Shown here: positions 7,776 through 16,515 of the stretch, piece after piece
Position numbering within the stretch: position 1 is the stretch's first letter
Layout: the number at the start of each line of letters is the position of its first letter
DNA from: JAICXG01 sp036494545
Lineage (GTDB): Bacteria > Verrucomicrobiota > Verrucomicrobiia > Chthoniobacterales > UBA10450
DNA length: 64,000 nt
Direction: 5' to 3'
Assembly (NCBI GenBank): GCA_036494545.1
Contig: DASXOB010000024.1
Location: 35,996 to 99,995 of the forward strand
Position numbers and translations under genes: made by a program
Notes under the pieces: generated by a model
Told to the model about the DNA's origin: nothing
The model's input: only the letters and a program-made list of their open reading frames with translations
Databases searched by the model: none

Positions 7776-9526
7776 CAGCGTACTCTCCCTTTTCGTTTTG
7801 CCGGCTGGTTCACTTTCTCCAGCTTGGGCAACGGTTGGTTCCTGTTCTGATACAACTGCAGGATCGTAAACAGGTTTTGGGTTGTATAATACAAAGCAAG
7901 TGCGGCTGCAAAGTTGTAGCAAAAGACGACGAAAATCAGCGGCATAAACATCATCACGCGCTGCTGGGTGGCGTCACCACTCTTCGGCGTGATATGCGTC
8001 ATCCAAAAGCTCGTTCCGGCCATGACGAGCGGCAAAATGTTGATCGGCCAACCCAGACCCGGGATATGCGCGACAGTATCAGGCTGGGAAAGGTCATGCA
8101 CCCAAAGGAAGCTGGCGTTGCGCAACTCGACCGCCTGCCGCAGCATGGTGAAGAGGCCGAAAAAGATCGGGATCTGGATCATCATTGGGAGACAACCGCT
8201 CACCGGATTGACTCCGTAATCCTTATAGAGCTTCATCAGCTCGGCATTCATTTTTGTCGGATCGTCCTTGTACTTTTCGCGCAGTTCCTGCATTTTTGGC
8301 GAGAGCGCGGACATGCGACGCATCGACTTGTTGGCCTTGGTCTGCAGCGGCCAGAGCAAACCTTTCACAATGGCGGTGAGAATGAGGATCGCGACAGCGT
8401 AGTTCCCGACGAATCCGTGGATCAGATTCATCAGGTTGAGGAGCGCTTCGCTGACCAATTTCCAAAGGCCGAAATCCATGATCTCGGCTTCGTCGTGTGT
8501 CAGCTGCGCGAGGCGATGATAAAGCTTCGGACCAAGATAAAGTTGAAACTGGACGGTCACGGTTTGGCCGGGCTTTACCGCGAAACCGGGCATACCCATC
8601 GCGCCTTCGATCCCGTAATCGATCTTCCCTTCGTTATCCTTCCGCGCCTCGTAGCGAGTCGACCAGGCCCGATCGGCCTTGGCGCCTAACGGGGTGATGA
8701 GGCTGACGAAGAACTGATTGCTCACTGCCGCCCATTCCGCGTTGGCCGTCTTCTCCTCGAAAAACTGGAGCGCGCCTCGCTTTGTTGTCCCGATGAACGG
8801 ATACTTTTGCTCGGCAAACCAGCTGACGTCAGTCGTCCGAGTTTTGCCGTCGATGCACCAGGTGAGGCGGGTGTAATTCGGCAGATCGTTACGGTGAATC
8901 GGCGTCGCCGAGCCGAGCGCGACATAGTAGGCGGGGTTCACGTAAGGCGCAGGACCGCGATTTTGGAAATCGACTTCCATCTGCGCGACATAATTGTCCT
9001 TTTGGTTAGGCGGCGAGAGGAGAGTGAACTTCTTATGCAGCGTGACGTCGTTAGGCAGGGCACGCTCCAATTCCACTCCACCGCTAGTCGGGACGAAGCT
9101 GAATTCTTCCAGCGACGGTGCTTCAGGTTTTTCGATCAAAGCGCCGATTGGCACCGGCTGCTGGGAATTGAGTTTCACCGTCTGTCCATTCTCGCCTGTA
9201 TGCTTGGGCAAGATTGCTTCCGCTATGCCGCCGCCGCGGTTGGTCAGGAGTAATTCGAGATCATCGTTCCTGAGCGTGACGGTCTTTTCGACAAACGACC
9301 GCGTCGCGGGAGTTGGGGTTGGACTTGGCGTCGATTCGTTAGGGACGGTGGAAGGCGTTGCGGTCGCGGACTGCGTAGCGCCTGGCGCCGCAGACATGGC
9401 GACTGACGGCACGGGCGTAACAGGCACGATTCGCGGCGCCGGTGGCGCGTGTCGCGCGACATAGATCTGCCAGCCGACCAATCCGAGGATGCAAAGAGTA
9501 ACAACAATCCAGGCTTGTCGGTCCAT
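7775..9526 (-). CDS. yidC: Membrane protein insertase YidC
   Basis: 583 residues. Inserts and folds inner-membrane proteins, alone or with SecYEG. Has the N-terminal membrane anchor (IVVTLCILGLVGWQIYVA), a large periplasmic domain (about residues 60-330) and the conserved C-terminal Oxa1 core with NYAVAILILTAIVKGLLWPL, KMQELREKYKDDPTKMNAEL, GVNPVSGCLPMMIQIPIF and a final run of membrane helices. The periplasmic linker near residues 40-75 is Ser/Thr/Pro/Ala-rich. Two CCTAACGA octamers are read as Pro-Asn-Glu and Pro-Asn-Asp in the variable periplasmic part. Confidence 0.97.
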   Translation of the reverse strand: MDRQAWIVVTLCILGLVGWQIYVARHAPPAPRIVPVTPVPSVAMSAAPGATQSATATPSTVPNESTPSPTPTPATRSFVEKTVTLRNDDLELLLTNRGGGIAEAILPKHTGENGQTVKLNSQQPVPIGALIEKPEAPSLEEFSFVPTSGGVELERALPNDVTLHKKFTLLSPPNQKDNYVAQMEVDFQNRGPAPYVNPAYYVALGSATPIHRNDLPNYTRLTWCIDGKTRTTDVSWFAEQKYPFIGTTKRGALQFFEEKTANAEWAAVSNQFFVSLITPLGAKADRAWSTRYEARKDNEGKIDYGIEGAMGMPGFAVKPGQTVTVQFQLYLGPKLYHRLAQLTHDEAEIMDFGLWKLVSEALLNLMNLIHGFVGNYAVAILILTAIVKGLLWPLQTKANKSMRRMSALSPKMQELREKYKDDPTKMNAELMKLYKDYGVNPVSGCLPMMIQIPIFFGLFTMLRQAVELRNASFLWVHDLSQPDTVAHIPGLGWPINILPLVMAGTSFWMTHITPKSGDATQQRVMMFMPLIFVVFCYNFAAALALYYTTQNLFTILQLYQNRNQPLPKLEKVNQPAKRKGRVR

Positions 9527-9590
9527 CGGAGCAAATTTTCCGCTTATTTAGCGAGCTGGAATTGCCAATCGCACATCGCCCTTGGCCAAT

Positions 9591-9833
9591 TCATCGCACT
9601 GCCGTCGCCGGCACGGGATCTTCGCCTTCGCCGCCCCAGGGATGACAACGTGCAACGCGTTTCAATCCCAGCCAGCTTCCACGAAACGCGCCGTGTCGCT
9701 CCACCGCTTCGAGAAGGTATTGCGAGCAGGTGGGATGAAAGCGGCAGCCGGTCGCTGGTCCCCCAAGCCAGGAGAGCACCGGCGAGAGCGTCATTTGATA
9801 GGCCCGAATGAGAAAGCGAAGAAGCGAAACCAT
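9591..9833 (-). CDS. yidD: Membrane protein insertion efficiency factor YidD
   Basis: 80 residues from ATG 9831-9833. The family signature is complete: LIRAYQMTLSPVL, CRFHPTCSQYLLEAVERHG and RCHPWGG, with the conserved Cys residues. YidD is a small amphipathic membrane-associated protein that assists YidC. Lies between rnpA and yidC, as in most bacteria. A longer frame upstream gives a non-family N-terminus. Confidence 0.93.
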   Translation of the reverse strand: MVSLLRFLIRAYQMTLSPVLSWLGGPATGCRFHPTCSQYLLEAVERHGAFRGSWLGLKRVARCHPWGGEGEDPVPATAVR

Positions 9834-9909
9834 CGTCAGGGCCGTAGGATAGGGGCGGGCCGTCCAAGGCGCAACCCAAGGCGCAACCGTTCGCAATTCC
9901 CCTCGCGGC

Positions 9910-10287
9910 TCAGACGTCCGATTCGCTCAGAATTCCGGCGCGCCGTGCGAGTTTCAGCCATTCCCTCTCCAGCATCTCCCAATCTGCTGCTGCTGCCGCC
10001 GGTCGAGCGATGACTACGATCCAGAAGCCAGGGAGCAAGTCATGCTGTCGCCGCCGCACGACCTCGCGCAACCTTCGCCGCGCGCGATTCCGCACGACCG
10101 CTCCCCCGATCCGTCGGGCGGTGACGAACCCCACCCGAAAAGCTTCCTCTCCGTCCACTCGCAAGGTACCCAGCGTGAGGAGGGCTCCGCGGACCGTTTT
10201 CCCTTCGCTTCGCACCTGCTTGAACTGTCGAGCAAGCTTCAACCGTCGTTTCGCAGGAAATGCCAAGCTCAAAATCTCGCGGCTCAT
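9910..10287 (-). CDS. rnpA: Ribonuclease P protein component RnpA
   Basis: 125 residues. Basic protein subunit of the tRNA 5'-processing ribozyme. Shows the central RNR motif region (GFVTARRIGGAVVRNRARRR LREVVRR, split here for reading) and an N-terminal KRRLKLARQFKQV. First gene of the rnpA-yidD-yidC-jag block. The usual upstream neighbour rpmH (ribosomal protein L34) is not present: the preceding sequence holds a gene on the opposite strand. Confidence 0.95.
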   Translation of the reverse strand: MSREILSLAFPAKRRLKLARQFKQVRSEGKTVRGALLTLGTLRVDGEEAFRVGFVTARRIGGAVVRNRARRRLREVVRRRQHDLLPGFWIVVIARPAAAAADWEMLEREWLKLARRAGILSESDV

Positions 10288-10372
10288 CGCGGCGCGATTC
10301 TAATGCGCCGTTACAGGAACGTCACGAAAGCTCCCTCGAACTTGCTCGGACGCCGTGCAATTCTTGCCTGTC

Positions 10373-11989
10373 ATGTGCCCGAGGTGGTTCACGTTCACGG
10401 TTCGCATTCTGCTCTTTGCTCTGTTGGCCTGTAACGTCGAAGCCCGGGGCAAGGCGCAACACGTCGTCCTCATTGTTTGGGACGGAATGCGGCCGGGGTT
10501 TGCGGTCGAGAAATACGCGCCACACCTCGTCGCGCTGCGCCGCGACGGCGTCTTCTTCGCCAACAATCATCCCGTTTATCCTAGCCTGACGAACGTTAAC
10601 GGGACCGCGCTCGCCACCGGTGCAGAGCCGGGACGCAGTGGCATCATCGGCAACATAGAATTTCGCCCTGCGGTCGATGCGCACAAACCATTCGATACTT
10701 CGGAATATCCCGACTTGGGTCAGATCGATTCATCTGCCCTGACACACTACCTTTCCGTCCCCACTTTGGTGGAATTGCTGCACAAATCTGGCGAGCGGAC
10801 CGCCATCTCAGGTTCGAAACCGGTCGCGCAGTTGTTCGATCGCGCCCGGCAACGAAACGGTGAGGCCGCAAAAAACTCTTTCGTTGTTTACCGCGGCAAA
10901 ATTCTTCCGAGGAATGAAAGTGGCCTCATTGAGACGACGATCGGTCCTTTCCCTCCGCGGCGTGGTTTGCCTAACGACAGTCAGGATGCCTGGTCAACTC
11001 GTGCCCTGACCGACGTACTCTGGAAAACGGACGTTCCGAAATTTTCCCTCCTTTGGTTAAGCGAACCGGACCTCTCGCAACATGAGAGCGCACCCGGTTC
11101 TCCGACCTCGCTCGCGGCGATTAAGAGCAGCGACGACGACCTTGGCAAAGTCATCGCCGCCTTGAAGGCAAAGAATGCCCTGACGAGCACCGATCTTTTC
11201 GTGGTATCCGATCACGGTTTTTCTACGATCGATCTCGCGGTCGACGTCGCGGAGCGCTTACATGCGGTTGGATTCAATGCGGTCCGCGTCCGAAGCAATC
11301 GTCCAGCAAAGGGAGAAATCCTGGTCGTCACTCTTGGCGGCAGCGTCGCGTTCTACGTCGCCGATCACGACAACAACACAATCCAACGCCTGATCGAATT
11401 TCTGCAGAGTTCTGATTTCGCCGGTGTCATCTTTACCCGGACCGTTTCCGAAGGCTCTTTCACTTTCGCGCAGGCATTGATCGACACGAGCGATGCTCCA
11501 GATGTTTTGGTAGCCTGCCGCTGGAGCGATCAACCGAATCATTTTGGCGTGCCGGGCAAAATTGCTTCCGACATCGGCCACACGGTCGACCAGGGCAACC
11601 ACGGGAGCCTGAGTCGATACGACATGCACAATACCCTCCTCGCGACCGGGCCGGATTTCCGCCGCGGCTGGACGGACGAGAGCCCGACGGGCAACGTCGA
11701 CGTCGCGCCCACAATTCTTTCTATTCTCGGTCTGGAAGTGCCTAACGAATGCGATGGACGCATTCTGACTGAAGCTTTCTCGGATAAAGAACCGGCACCG
11801 ACATCAAAGTCGCAGACTCTCGAAGCGCACAAGGGAACCTGGCGCCAGAGACTTCGCCTAACGAGAGTAGGCAGGACCACCTACTTCATGGAAGGCAACG
11901 GCGGTCGAACGGAACAAGCGGCGGATGAGCCTAACGAATCACGCGACGGTAAAGCGCCTCATACTCCGGCACGATCCGGGCTGCGGTGA
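10373..11989 (+). CDS. Secreted type I phosphodiesterase / nucleotide pyrophosphatase family
   Basis: 538 residues from ATG 10373, opening a signal peptide (FTFTVRILLFALLACNVEA). Belongs to the alkaline-phosphatase superfamily: metal ligands are visible in VVLIVWDGMRPG, the candidate nucleophile Thr in YPSLTNVNGTALATG, VVSDHGFS, and HTVDQGNHGS with the last His ligand. The product would hydrolyse phosphodiesters or pyrophosphates outside the cytoplasm; the substrate cannot be told. It is divergent from rnpA and its 3' end overlaps bshA tail to tail by 59 bases, with one octamer (11930-11937) serving both genes. Four octamers in total. Confidence 0.88.
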   Translation: MCPRWFTFTVRILLFALLACNVEARGKAQHVVLIVWDGMRPGFAVEKYAPHLVALRRDGVFFANNHPVYPSLTNVNGTALATGAEPGRSGIIGNIEFRPAVDAHKPFDTSEYPDLGQIDSSALTHYLSVPTLVELLHKSGERTAISGSKPVAQLFDRARQRNGEAAKNSFVVYRGKILPRNESGLIETTIGPFPPRRGLPNDSQDAWSTRALTDVLWKTDVPKFSLLWLSEPDLSQHESAPGSPTSLAAIKSSDDDLGKVIAALKAKNALTSTDLFVVSDHGFSTIDLAVDVAERLHAVGFNAVRVRSNRPAKGEILVVTLGGSVAFYVADHDNNTIQRLIEFLQSSDFAGVIFTRTVSEGSFTFAQALIDTSDAPDVLVACRWSDQPNHFGVPGKIASDIGHTVDQGNHGSLSRYDMHNTLLATGPDFRRGWTDESPTGNVDVAPTILSILGLEVPNECDGRILTEAFSDKEPAPTSKSQTLEAHKGTWRQRLRLTRVGRTTYFMEGNGGRTEQAADEPNESRDGKAPHTPARSGLR

Positions 11990-13070
11990 AAAATTCCTCC
12001 GCCCGCCGTCGACCATTCGCACCCATCTCACTTGCACGCTCCGGCGTATCGGCAAGAAACCCGATCGATTTTGCCATTGCGGCCGTGTCTCCAAACGAGT
12101 GGAGAAATCCGCATTCGCCGTCGACCACCACCTCCGAAATGCCGCCAATCCCAAAAGCGACCACCGGCTTCGCATAGAAAAGCGTCTCGAGAATGCTCAG
12201 CCCAAAGCTTTCGTGCTCCGAACTGTAAATGCCGGCATCGGCTGCCAGAAGATAATCCTCCACTTCGCGCGCTCCCTGTCTGAGGAGAACCCGTTCGCGC
12301 AGTTGCAATTCGTCGCGCAACGATTCGTACTGCGAAAAAGAATTGCCCGCCACAATCAGCAGCCGCATCGGTCGGGAACTCCTCGCCGCCGCAAAAGCGC
12401 GAAGGAGCAGATCGACGCGCTTGAGCGGACGCAGATTAGAAATGTGCATCGCCAGGAATTCATTGGGGGCAAGACCCAATTCCGCTCGCACTTCCTTCCG
12501 GCTGCGCGAGCGCGGAGACGGATCGAAAAAGTTATGAATCACCTCGACCGGTTGGTCGATCGCAAAGGTCGCGAGCGTTTCATCGCGCAAACTTTTCGAG
12601 ACCGTCGTGATCGCATTCGAATGCAAAAGCGCATGCTCGATCGCCGGACGATAGCCCGGGTCCTGCCCGAGCAGGGTCGTATCGGTACCGTGCAGCGTGG
12701 TGATGATTTTCGGTGGGCGCGTGCCATTCGATTGCAGCATCTGGACCGCAAGATAAGCTGCGGTCGCGTGCGGCACGGCGTAGTGGACGTGAAAGACATC
12801 GAGCTCTTCCGCGCGCGCCACCTCGGCCATCCGCACAGCCAGCGGCAGTGTGTAGTCGGGGTAGGTAAAGAGGCTGTATTCATTCACCACCACCTCATGG
12901 AAAAAAATGCGGGGCTGACTGAGATCGAGCCGCACCGGCAAAGCGGAGCTGAAAAAATGCACATCGTGCCCGCGACGCGCCAACTCCGATCCGAGAGCGG
13001 TGGCGAGAATGCCGCTTCCCCCGATCAGGGGATAACAGGTAATGCCGATCTTGAGCGCCCGCTCTGCCAT
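11931..13070 (-). CDS. bshA: BshA, N-acetyl-alpha-D-glucosaminyl L-malate synthase
   Basis: 379 residues from ATG 13068-13070. First step of bacillithiol synthesis: a GT4 glycosyltransferase joining UDP-GlcNAc to L-malate. Diagnostic blocks are KIGITCYPLIGGSGILATAL, VNEYSLFTYPDYTLPLA, FHVHYAVPHATAAYLA, TTLHGTDTTLLG and the GT4 EXE-type SSEHESFGLSILE. It is the last gene of a compact three-gene operon, one base after bshB1. The TAG stop is formed by a TCGTTAGG octamer shared with the convergent phosphodiesterase gene. Confidence 0.95.
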   Translation of the reverse strand: MAERALKIGITCYPLIGGSGILATALGSELARRGHDVHFFSSALPVRLDLSQPRIFFHEVVVNEYSLFTYPDYTLPLAVRMAEVARAEELDVFHVHYAVPHATAAYLAVQMLQSNGTRPPKIITTLHGTDTTLLGQDPGYRPAIEHALLHSNAITTVSKSLRDETLATFAIDQPVEVIHNFFDPSPRSRSRKEVRAELGLAPNEFLAMHISNLRPLKRVDLLLRAFAAARSSRPMRLLIVAGNSFSQYESLRDELQLRERVLLRQGAREVEDYLLAADAGIYSSEHESFGLSILETLFYAKPVVAFGIGGISEVVVDGECGFLHSFGDTAAMAKSIGFLADTPERASEMGANGRRRAEEFFTAARIVPEYEALYRRVIR

Positions 13071-13071
13071 T

Positions 13072-13788
13072 TTAAAAGAGACGAACGGACGCCGGTAACT
13101 CGGCGAGATTGCTGACCAGGAGATCGTTGCCTGGGAAAAGGGCCTGCGCATGCTCCACACCGCTCGTTAGGCCAAGCAAGCGCGCGCGGGCGGTTTGCAG
13201 CTCGAGATAACGGCGGGTGCGAAGTTGGGTCTGGTGGCAATTCATCAATTCCACCCAGCGCGCATACTGCGAGCTGATATCGACGCAAATTCTCAATCGA
13301 TCGTTAGGCGGTTCGGCTCCGGGAGCGATGGCGTATTCCAAGTGATGACCGATGGCATGCGCCTGCATTTCGCGCAGACCCTCGACCCCGCCATAGCGCG
13401 CCAGTCTCGCCGCCCTCCGGCAAAGTTGGCTAACGATCAGGTGGTCGGGATGTTGATCGCCGCCGCCAGTGGGCGAAAGCAGCACTGCTGGTCGGACTTT
13501 TCGAATCATCCGTGCAAGAGCAAGGCTGTTGCTCGCGGAAAGAACGAGACGGCAATCACCACCCAAGTCGAGGAACTCAATCGTCGCGCCGATAAGGCTT
13601 GCGGCCCGCCGCGCCTCTGCTTCGCGTTCGTTAGGCGTGCCGTTCGTTCCCGCTTCGCCGCGCGAACAAATACAGAGCGCAATCGCGCTTCCACGATCGG
13701 CCTCCGCGAGCAAGATACCACCACAGCCGAATTCGATGTCATCCGGGTGTGCGCCGACTGCGAGAAGCGCGAGTTGGGAATCAGGCAT
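13072..13788 (-). CDS. bshB1: BshB1-type PIG-L deacetylase (bacillithiol)
   Basis: 238 residues from ATG 13786-13788, overlapping the upstream stop. Removes the acetyl group from GlcNAc-malate. Zinc motif AHPDDIEFGCGG and the later SPTGGGDQHPDHLIVSQL are the standard LmbE/PIG-L metal-binding blocks; the EAGTNGT loop and the AIGHHLEY region fit the bacillithiol subgroup. Between the BshC-like gene and bshA. Three octamers are read as Pro-Asn-Glu, Pro-Asn-Asp and Leu-Thr-Ser, all outside the metal-binding motifs. Confidence 0.93.
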   Translation of the reverse strand: MPDSQLALLAVGAHPDDIEFGCGGILLAEADRGSAIALCICSRGEAGTNGTPNEREAEARRAASLIGATIEFLDLGGDCRLVLSASNSLALARMIRKVRPAVLLSPTGGGDQHPDHLIVSQLCRRAARLARYGGVEGLREMQAHAIGHHLEYAIAPGAEPPNDRLRICVDISSQYARWVELMNCHQTQLRTRRYLELQTARARLLGLTSGVEHAQALFPGNDLLVSNLAELPASVRLF

Positions 13789-14593
13789 CGGGAATATACG
13801 CAAGATCGGACTCGGAAATGTAATCCCGAGCGATGAATTGGACTCCGGGCGCCTCCGCCGTGTTCACATATTTGATCTCGCTCGCGCCCGCGACGTAATG
13901 CGTGCAACCGATGACCGATTGCATCCAGCGCAGACGGGTGTCGCGCGTCGGACTGATCTGGGAGATGTCGAACTTCTCAAGCGGAAGCCTGAGATACGAA
14001 TCGCCGCCCTTGTGCAAAAGAAGTTCGTTGGGGCTGATCCGCGCCCGAACCAATTCCCCTTCATACTTTACGTCGACGAAGAAATCATCGACCGGGCAGG
14101 CACAACGTCGAAACTCGGGATCGCCGGAGCGCGTCAGGCGCAGGCCCTCGAGCAGGCCAAAGCGGCGATACATCTCGAGACAAAAATCGGCCACGTTATC
14201 GGCCTGCACCGTTTTGAATTCATCGACCCATCTTCGCGGAACAAGATTTGGTAGTTGTCGTGCGGTATCCGCCTGCCAACCGGGGGCGATTCGCTTGGCA
14301 AAGAGGGGCGAGAATTCGCGCTGGAGTTTGTTTTCGAACTTGAAATTGATTCGATGCTCACGCCCGCTCCGCAGGTCGTGCAGGATCGTCATCGTTTCTC
14401 GCGGGTCGTGATCGCTGTCGTGACAAAAGAATACGATCTCACCGCCAATTTCTGATTGGAGCCGCCGCGCCGTCTGGATCTTCGCGTAGAGGAAACGGCG
14501 TGGAAAAATCCCGCACGGTTGTTGTCCGAAACAGATGATCGGTGACGCCACTCCCGAACCGTAGCACAGGGATTCTGTCTGTGTGCCGCGCAA
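13781..14593 (-). CDS. BshC-like protein, candidate cysteine-adding enzyme
   Basis: 270 residues; TTG start at 14591-14593 with GGAGG 9 bases before it (GTG at 14551 is the alternative). IICFGQQPCGIFPRRFLYAK followed by FFCHDSDHDPRETMTIL parallels the nucleotide-binding region of BshC, the enzyme that adds cysteine to GlcN-malate (family pattern GQQxGLFxGPLYTxxK ... SEDHDFxEV). The rest (FCLEMYRRFG, RRCACPVDDFFVDV) is not recognisable. BshC proteins are about 540 residues, so this is half the usual length. Position as first gene before bshB1 and bshA strongly suggests the last step of the pathway, but similarity is weak and the role is inferred. Confidence 0.6.
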   Translation of the reverse strand: MRGTQTESLCYGSGVASPIICFGQQPCGIFPRRFLYAKIQTARRLQSEIGGEIVFFCHDSDHDPRETMTILHDLRSGREHRINFKFENKLQREFSPLFAKRIAPGWQADTARQLPNLVPRRWVDEFKTVQADNVADFCLEMYRRFGLLEGLRLTRSGDPEFRRCACPVDDFFVDVKYEGELVRARISPNELLLHKGGDSYLRLPLEKFDISQISPTRDTRLRWMQSVIGCTHYVAGASEIKYVNTAEAPGVQFIARDYISESDLAYIPDA

Positions 14594-14629
14594 GTCCTGC
14601 CGCCTCCAATCACGCCTCGCAACGGCGCG

Positions 14630-16315
14630 TTATCGGCGCGAGAAGACCGCTTTTTCGAAGAGACTCGCGAGCAACAGGACTGCGATGCAACCGATCAAGT
14701 TGTACCAAAGATAACCAATCTTCGTGCTGTAGAAGAGAGCGAGCACAAAGGCCTCCGAAAGCAGTGCGGCAAAGAAGACAGCAGATCCCCTAACGAATCG
14801 AAGAAAAAACGCGACGATAAAAATACCAAGGATGCTTCCGTAAAAAATCGAGCCGAGAATGTTGAGCGCCTGGATAAGATTCTCCACCAGGTTCGCCAGG
14901 AGGGCGAAAGAGATCGCCACGGCGCCCCAAAGAATGGTGCACAGCTTCGAGGCAAGAAGGTAATGTTCGTCGCTCGCGTGGGGATGAATCAATCGCCGAT
15001 AAAAATCGACCGCGGTTGTCGAACCGAGCGCGTTCAATTCCGCCGCACTCGAAGACATCGCCGCGCAGAAAATCACGGCAACAAGCAGGCCGATGATGCC
15101 ATGAGGAAGATAGCGAAGGACGAAGCCGATAAAGACATAGTCGGCATCGTTCGTCTCGATCCGCGGATCGACCGCTTTCAATTCGTGCTTCAGCTCAGTG
15201 CGAACTTGTTCGACCTCGCGCTGGGTCGACTGTGCGACGGCGGTGGCGGCGGCGATCGCCGGGGGTCCATCGGAGTGCAGGCTTTTCGTTAGGCCAAGAA
15301 CGGCGGATTCTTTGTGGTCGAAGGCAGTTTCATAGCGTGCTTCAAGGGCAGCAAATTTCGCCGGCTCGGCGGCGGACGCGCGCGCAAGCGCAGGCTGGTT
15401 AAAAAACAGCGGCGGCTTTTCGAATTGATAAAACACAAAGACCATGACCCCGATAAGGAGGATGAAGAACTGCATCGGCAGTTTGAGGATGGCATTGAAG
15501 ATCAGGCCGAATCGCCCGGCGACGAGCGACCCGCCGGCCAGGTAACGCTGCACCTGGGATTGGTCGGTTCCGAAATAAGAAAGCGAGAGGAAGAATCCTC
15601 CAAGCAAACCCGACCAGAAAGTGTATCGGCGTTGCGGATCGACCGAGAAATCAACCGCATTCAGTTTTCCCATTTTCCCTGCAATCGACATGGCATCGAA
15701 AAAGGAAACGTTTGCCGGAAGCCGATGGACGATCATTCCGAAAGCGACCGCCATCCCGGCCAGGATCACACCCATCTGCCATTTTTGCGTGTGGCTGACG
15801 GCAATCGTACCGCCCAGGGAGGTGTAAAGGACCACGAACAAACCGGAAAGCACGATCGTTAGGCTCAGTTTCCAGCCCAGAAGCGTCGAAAGAATGATGG
15901 CCGGCGCGTAGATCGTGATTCCCGCCGCGAGTCCGCGTTGCAGGAGAAAAAGGAACGCGCCTAACAATCGCGTTTTTTGATCGAAGCGCTGCTCGAGATA
16001 CTCATAGGCGGTCACGACCTTGAGGCGGTGATAGATCGGAATGAAAACCGCACAGACGACGATGAGCGCGAAGGGCAGCCCAAAATAATTCTGGATGAAA
16101 CTCATCCCGCTCTCGTAGGCCTGGCCTGGCGTGGAAAGGAACGTGATCGCGCTGGCCTGCGTCGCCATGACGGAGAGACCGATTGTGCCCCAGCGAATGC
16201 TCGAGTCGCCTCGCAGGTAATGGCCGAGATCGTGATCAGCCCGCGTCTTCCACCATCCGTAAATGGCAATCGCGAGCAGCGTGCCGAAAAGGACGGCGTA
16301 ATCGAGCCCGCTCAC
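14630..16315 (-). CDS. Sodium/solute symporter (SSS family)
   Basis: 561 residues with about 13-14 membrane segments. Early blocks SSIRWGTIGLSVMATQASAI, FLSTPGQAYESGMSFIQNYFGLP and YEYLEQRF are typical of the SSSF transporters (proline, sialic acid, glucose type); GTDQSQVQRYL is the usual sixth-helix region. An extra cytoplasmic or periplasmic loop of about 100 residues (from FFNQPALARASAAEP to about TNDADYV) interrupts the second half. Substrate unknown. GTG start overlaps the stop of the 46-residue gene just upstream, so the two are translationally coupled. Three octamers. Confidence 0.9.
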   Translation of the reverse strand: MSGLDYAVLFGTLLAIAIYGWWKTRADHDLGHYLRGDSSIRWGTIGLSVMATQASAITFLSTPGQAYESGMSFIQNYFGLPFALIVVCAVFIPIYHRLKVVTAYEYLEQRFDQKTRLLGAFLFLLQRGLAAGITIYAPAIILSTLLGWKLSLTIVLSGLFVVLYTSLGGTIAVSHTQKWQMGVILAGMAVAFGMIVHRLPANVSFFDAMSIAGKMGKLNAVDFSVDPQRRYTFWSGLLGGFFLSLSYFGTDQSQVQRYLAGGSLVAGRFGLIFNAILKLPMQFFILLIGVMVFVFYQFEKPPLFFNQPALARASAAEPAKFAALEARYETAFDHKESAVLGLTKSLHSDGPPAIAAATAVAQSTQREVEQVRTELKHELKAVDPRIETNDADYVFIGFVLRYLPHGIIGLLVAVIFCAAMSSSAAELNALGSTTAVDFYRRLIHPHASDEHYLLASKLCTILWGAVAISFALLANLVENLIQALNILGSIFYGSILGIFIVAFFLRFVRGSAVFFAALLSEAFVLALFYSTKIGYLWYNLIGCIAVLLLASLFEKAVFSRR

Positions 16316-16452
16316 TCGAAATAATGACTCACCAGATAGAAGAACCCTACCTGGAGAACGAAAATCACGCCGATGGCAAGGTAAGCATTTCGCCAGGAAC
16401 CAAAGAGTGGCAGGCGCCGGGTTTCGTCTTCGGGAGACGGGTTACTTTCCAT
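16312..16452 (-). CDS. 46-residue single-pass membrane protein, symporter partner
   Basis: Starts at ATG 16450-16452 with AGGAG-like sequence (CTCCTATG context) just upstream; ends in TGA that overlaps the symporter GTG. The product has an acidic-basic N-terminus (MESNPSPEDETRRL), then one hydrophobic helix (AYLAIGVIFVLQVGFFYLV). Small accessory proteins of this size and topology occur directly before SSS symporter genes in other bacteria. The overlap makes expression in fixed ratio likely. It is too short for most gene finders. Confidence 0.75.
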   Translation of the reverse strand: MESNPSPEDETRRLPLFGSWRNAYLAIGVIFVLQVGFFYLVSHYFE

Positions 16453-16515
16453 AGGAGCGCAACCAGCAAACCTCATGACGGCGACGACAGGGGCTTCGAG
16501 ATATCCGCGACACGA

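Noticed and set aside
11925..13115. 396-codon plus-strand frame opposite bshA
   Set aside because: bshA is unmistakable on the minus strand and the opposite frame is basic, low-complexity and without a domain.
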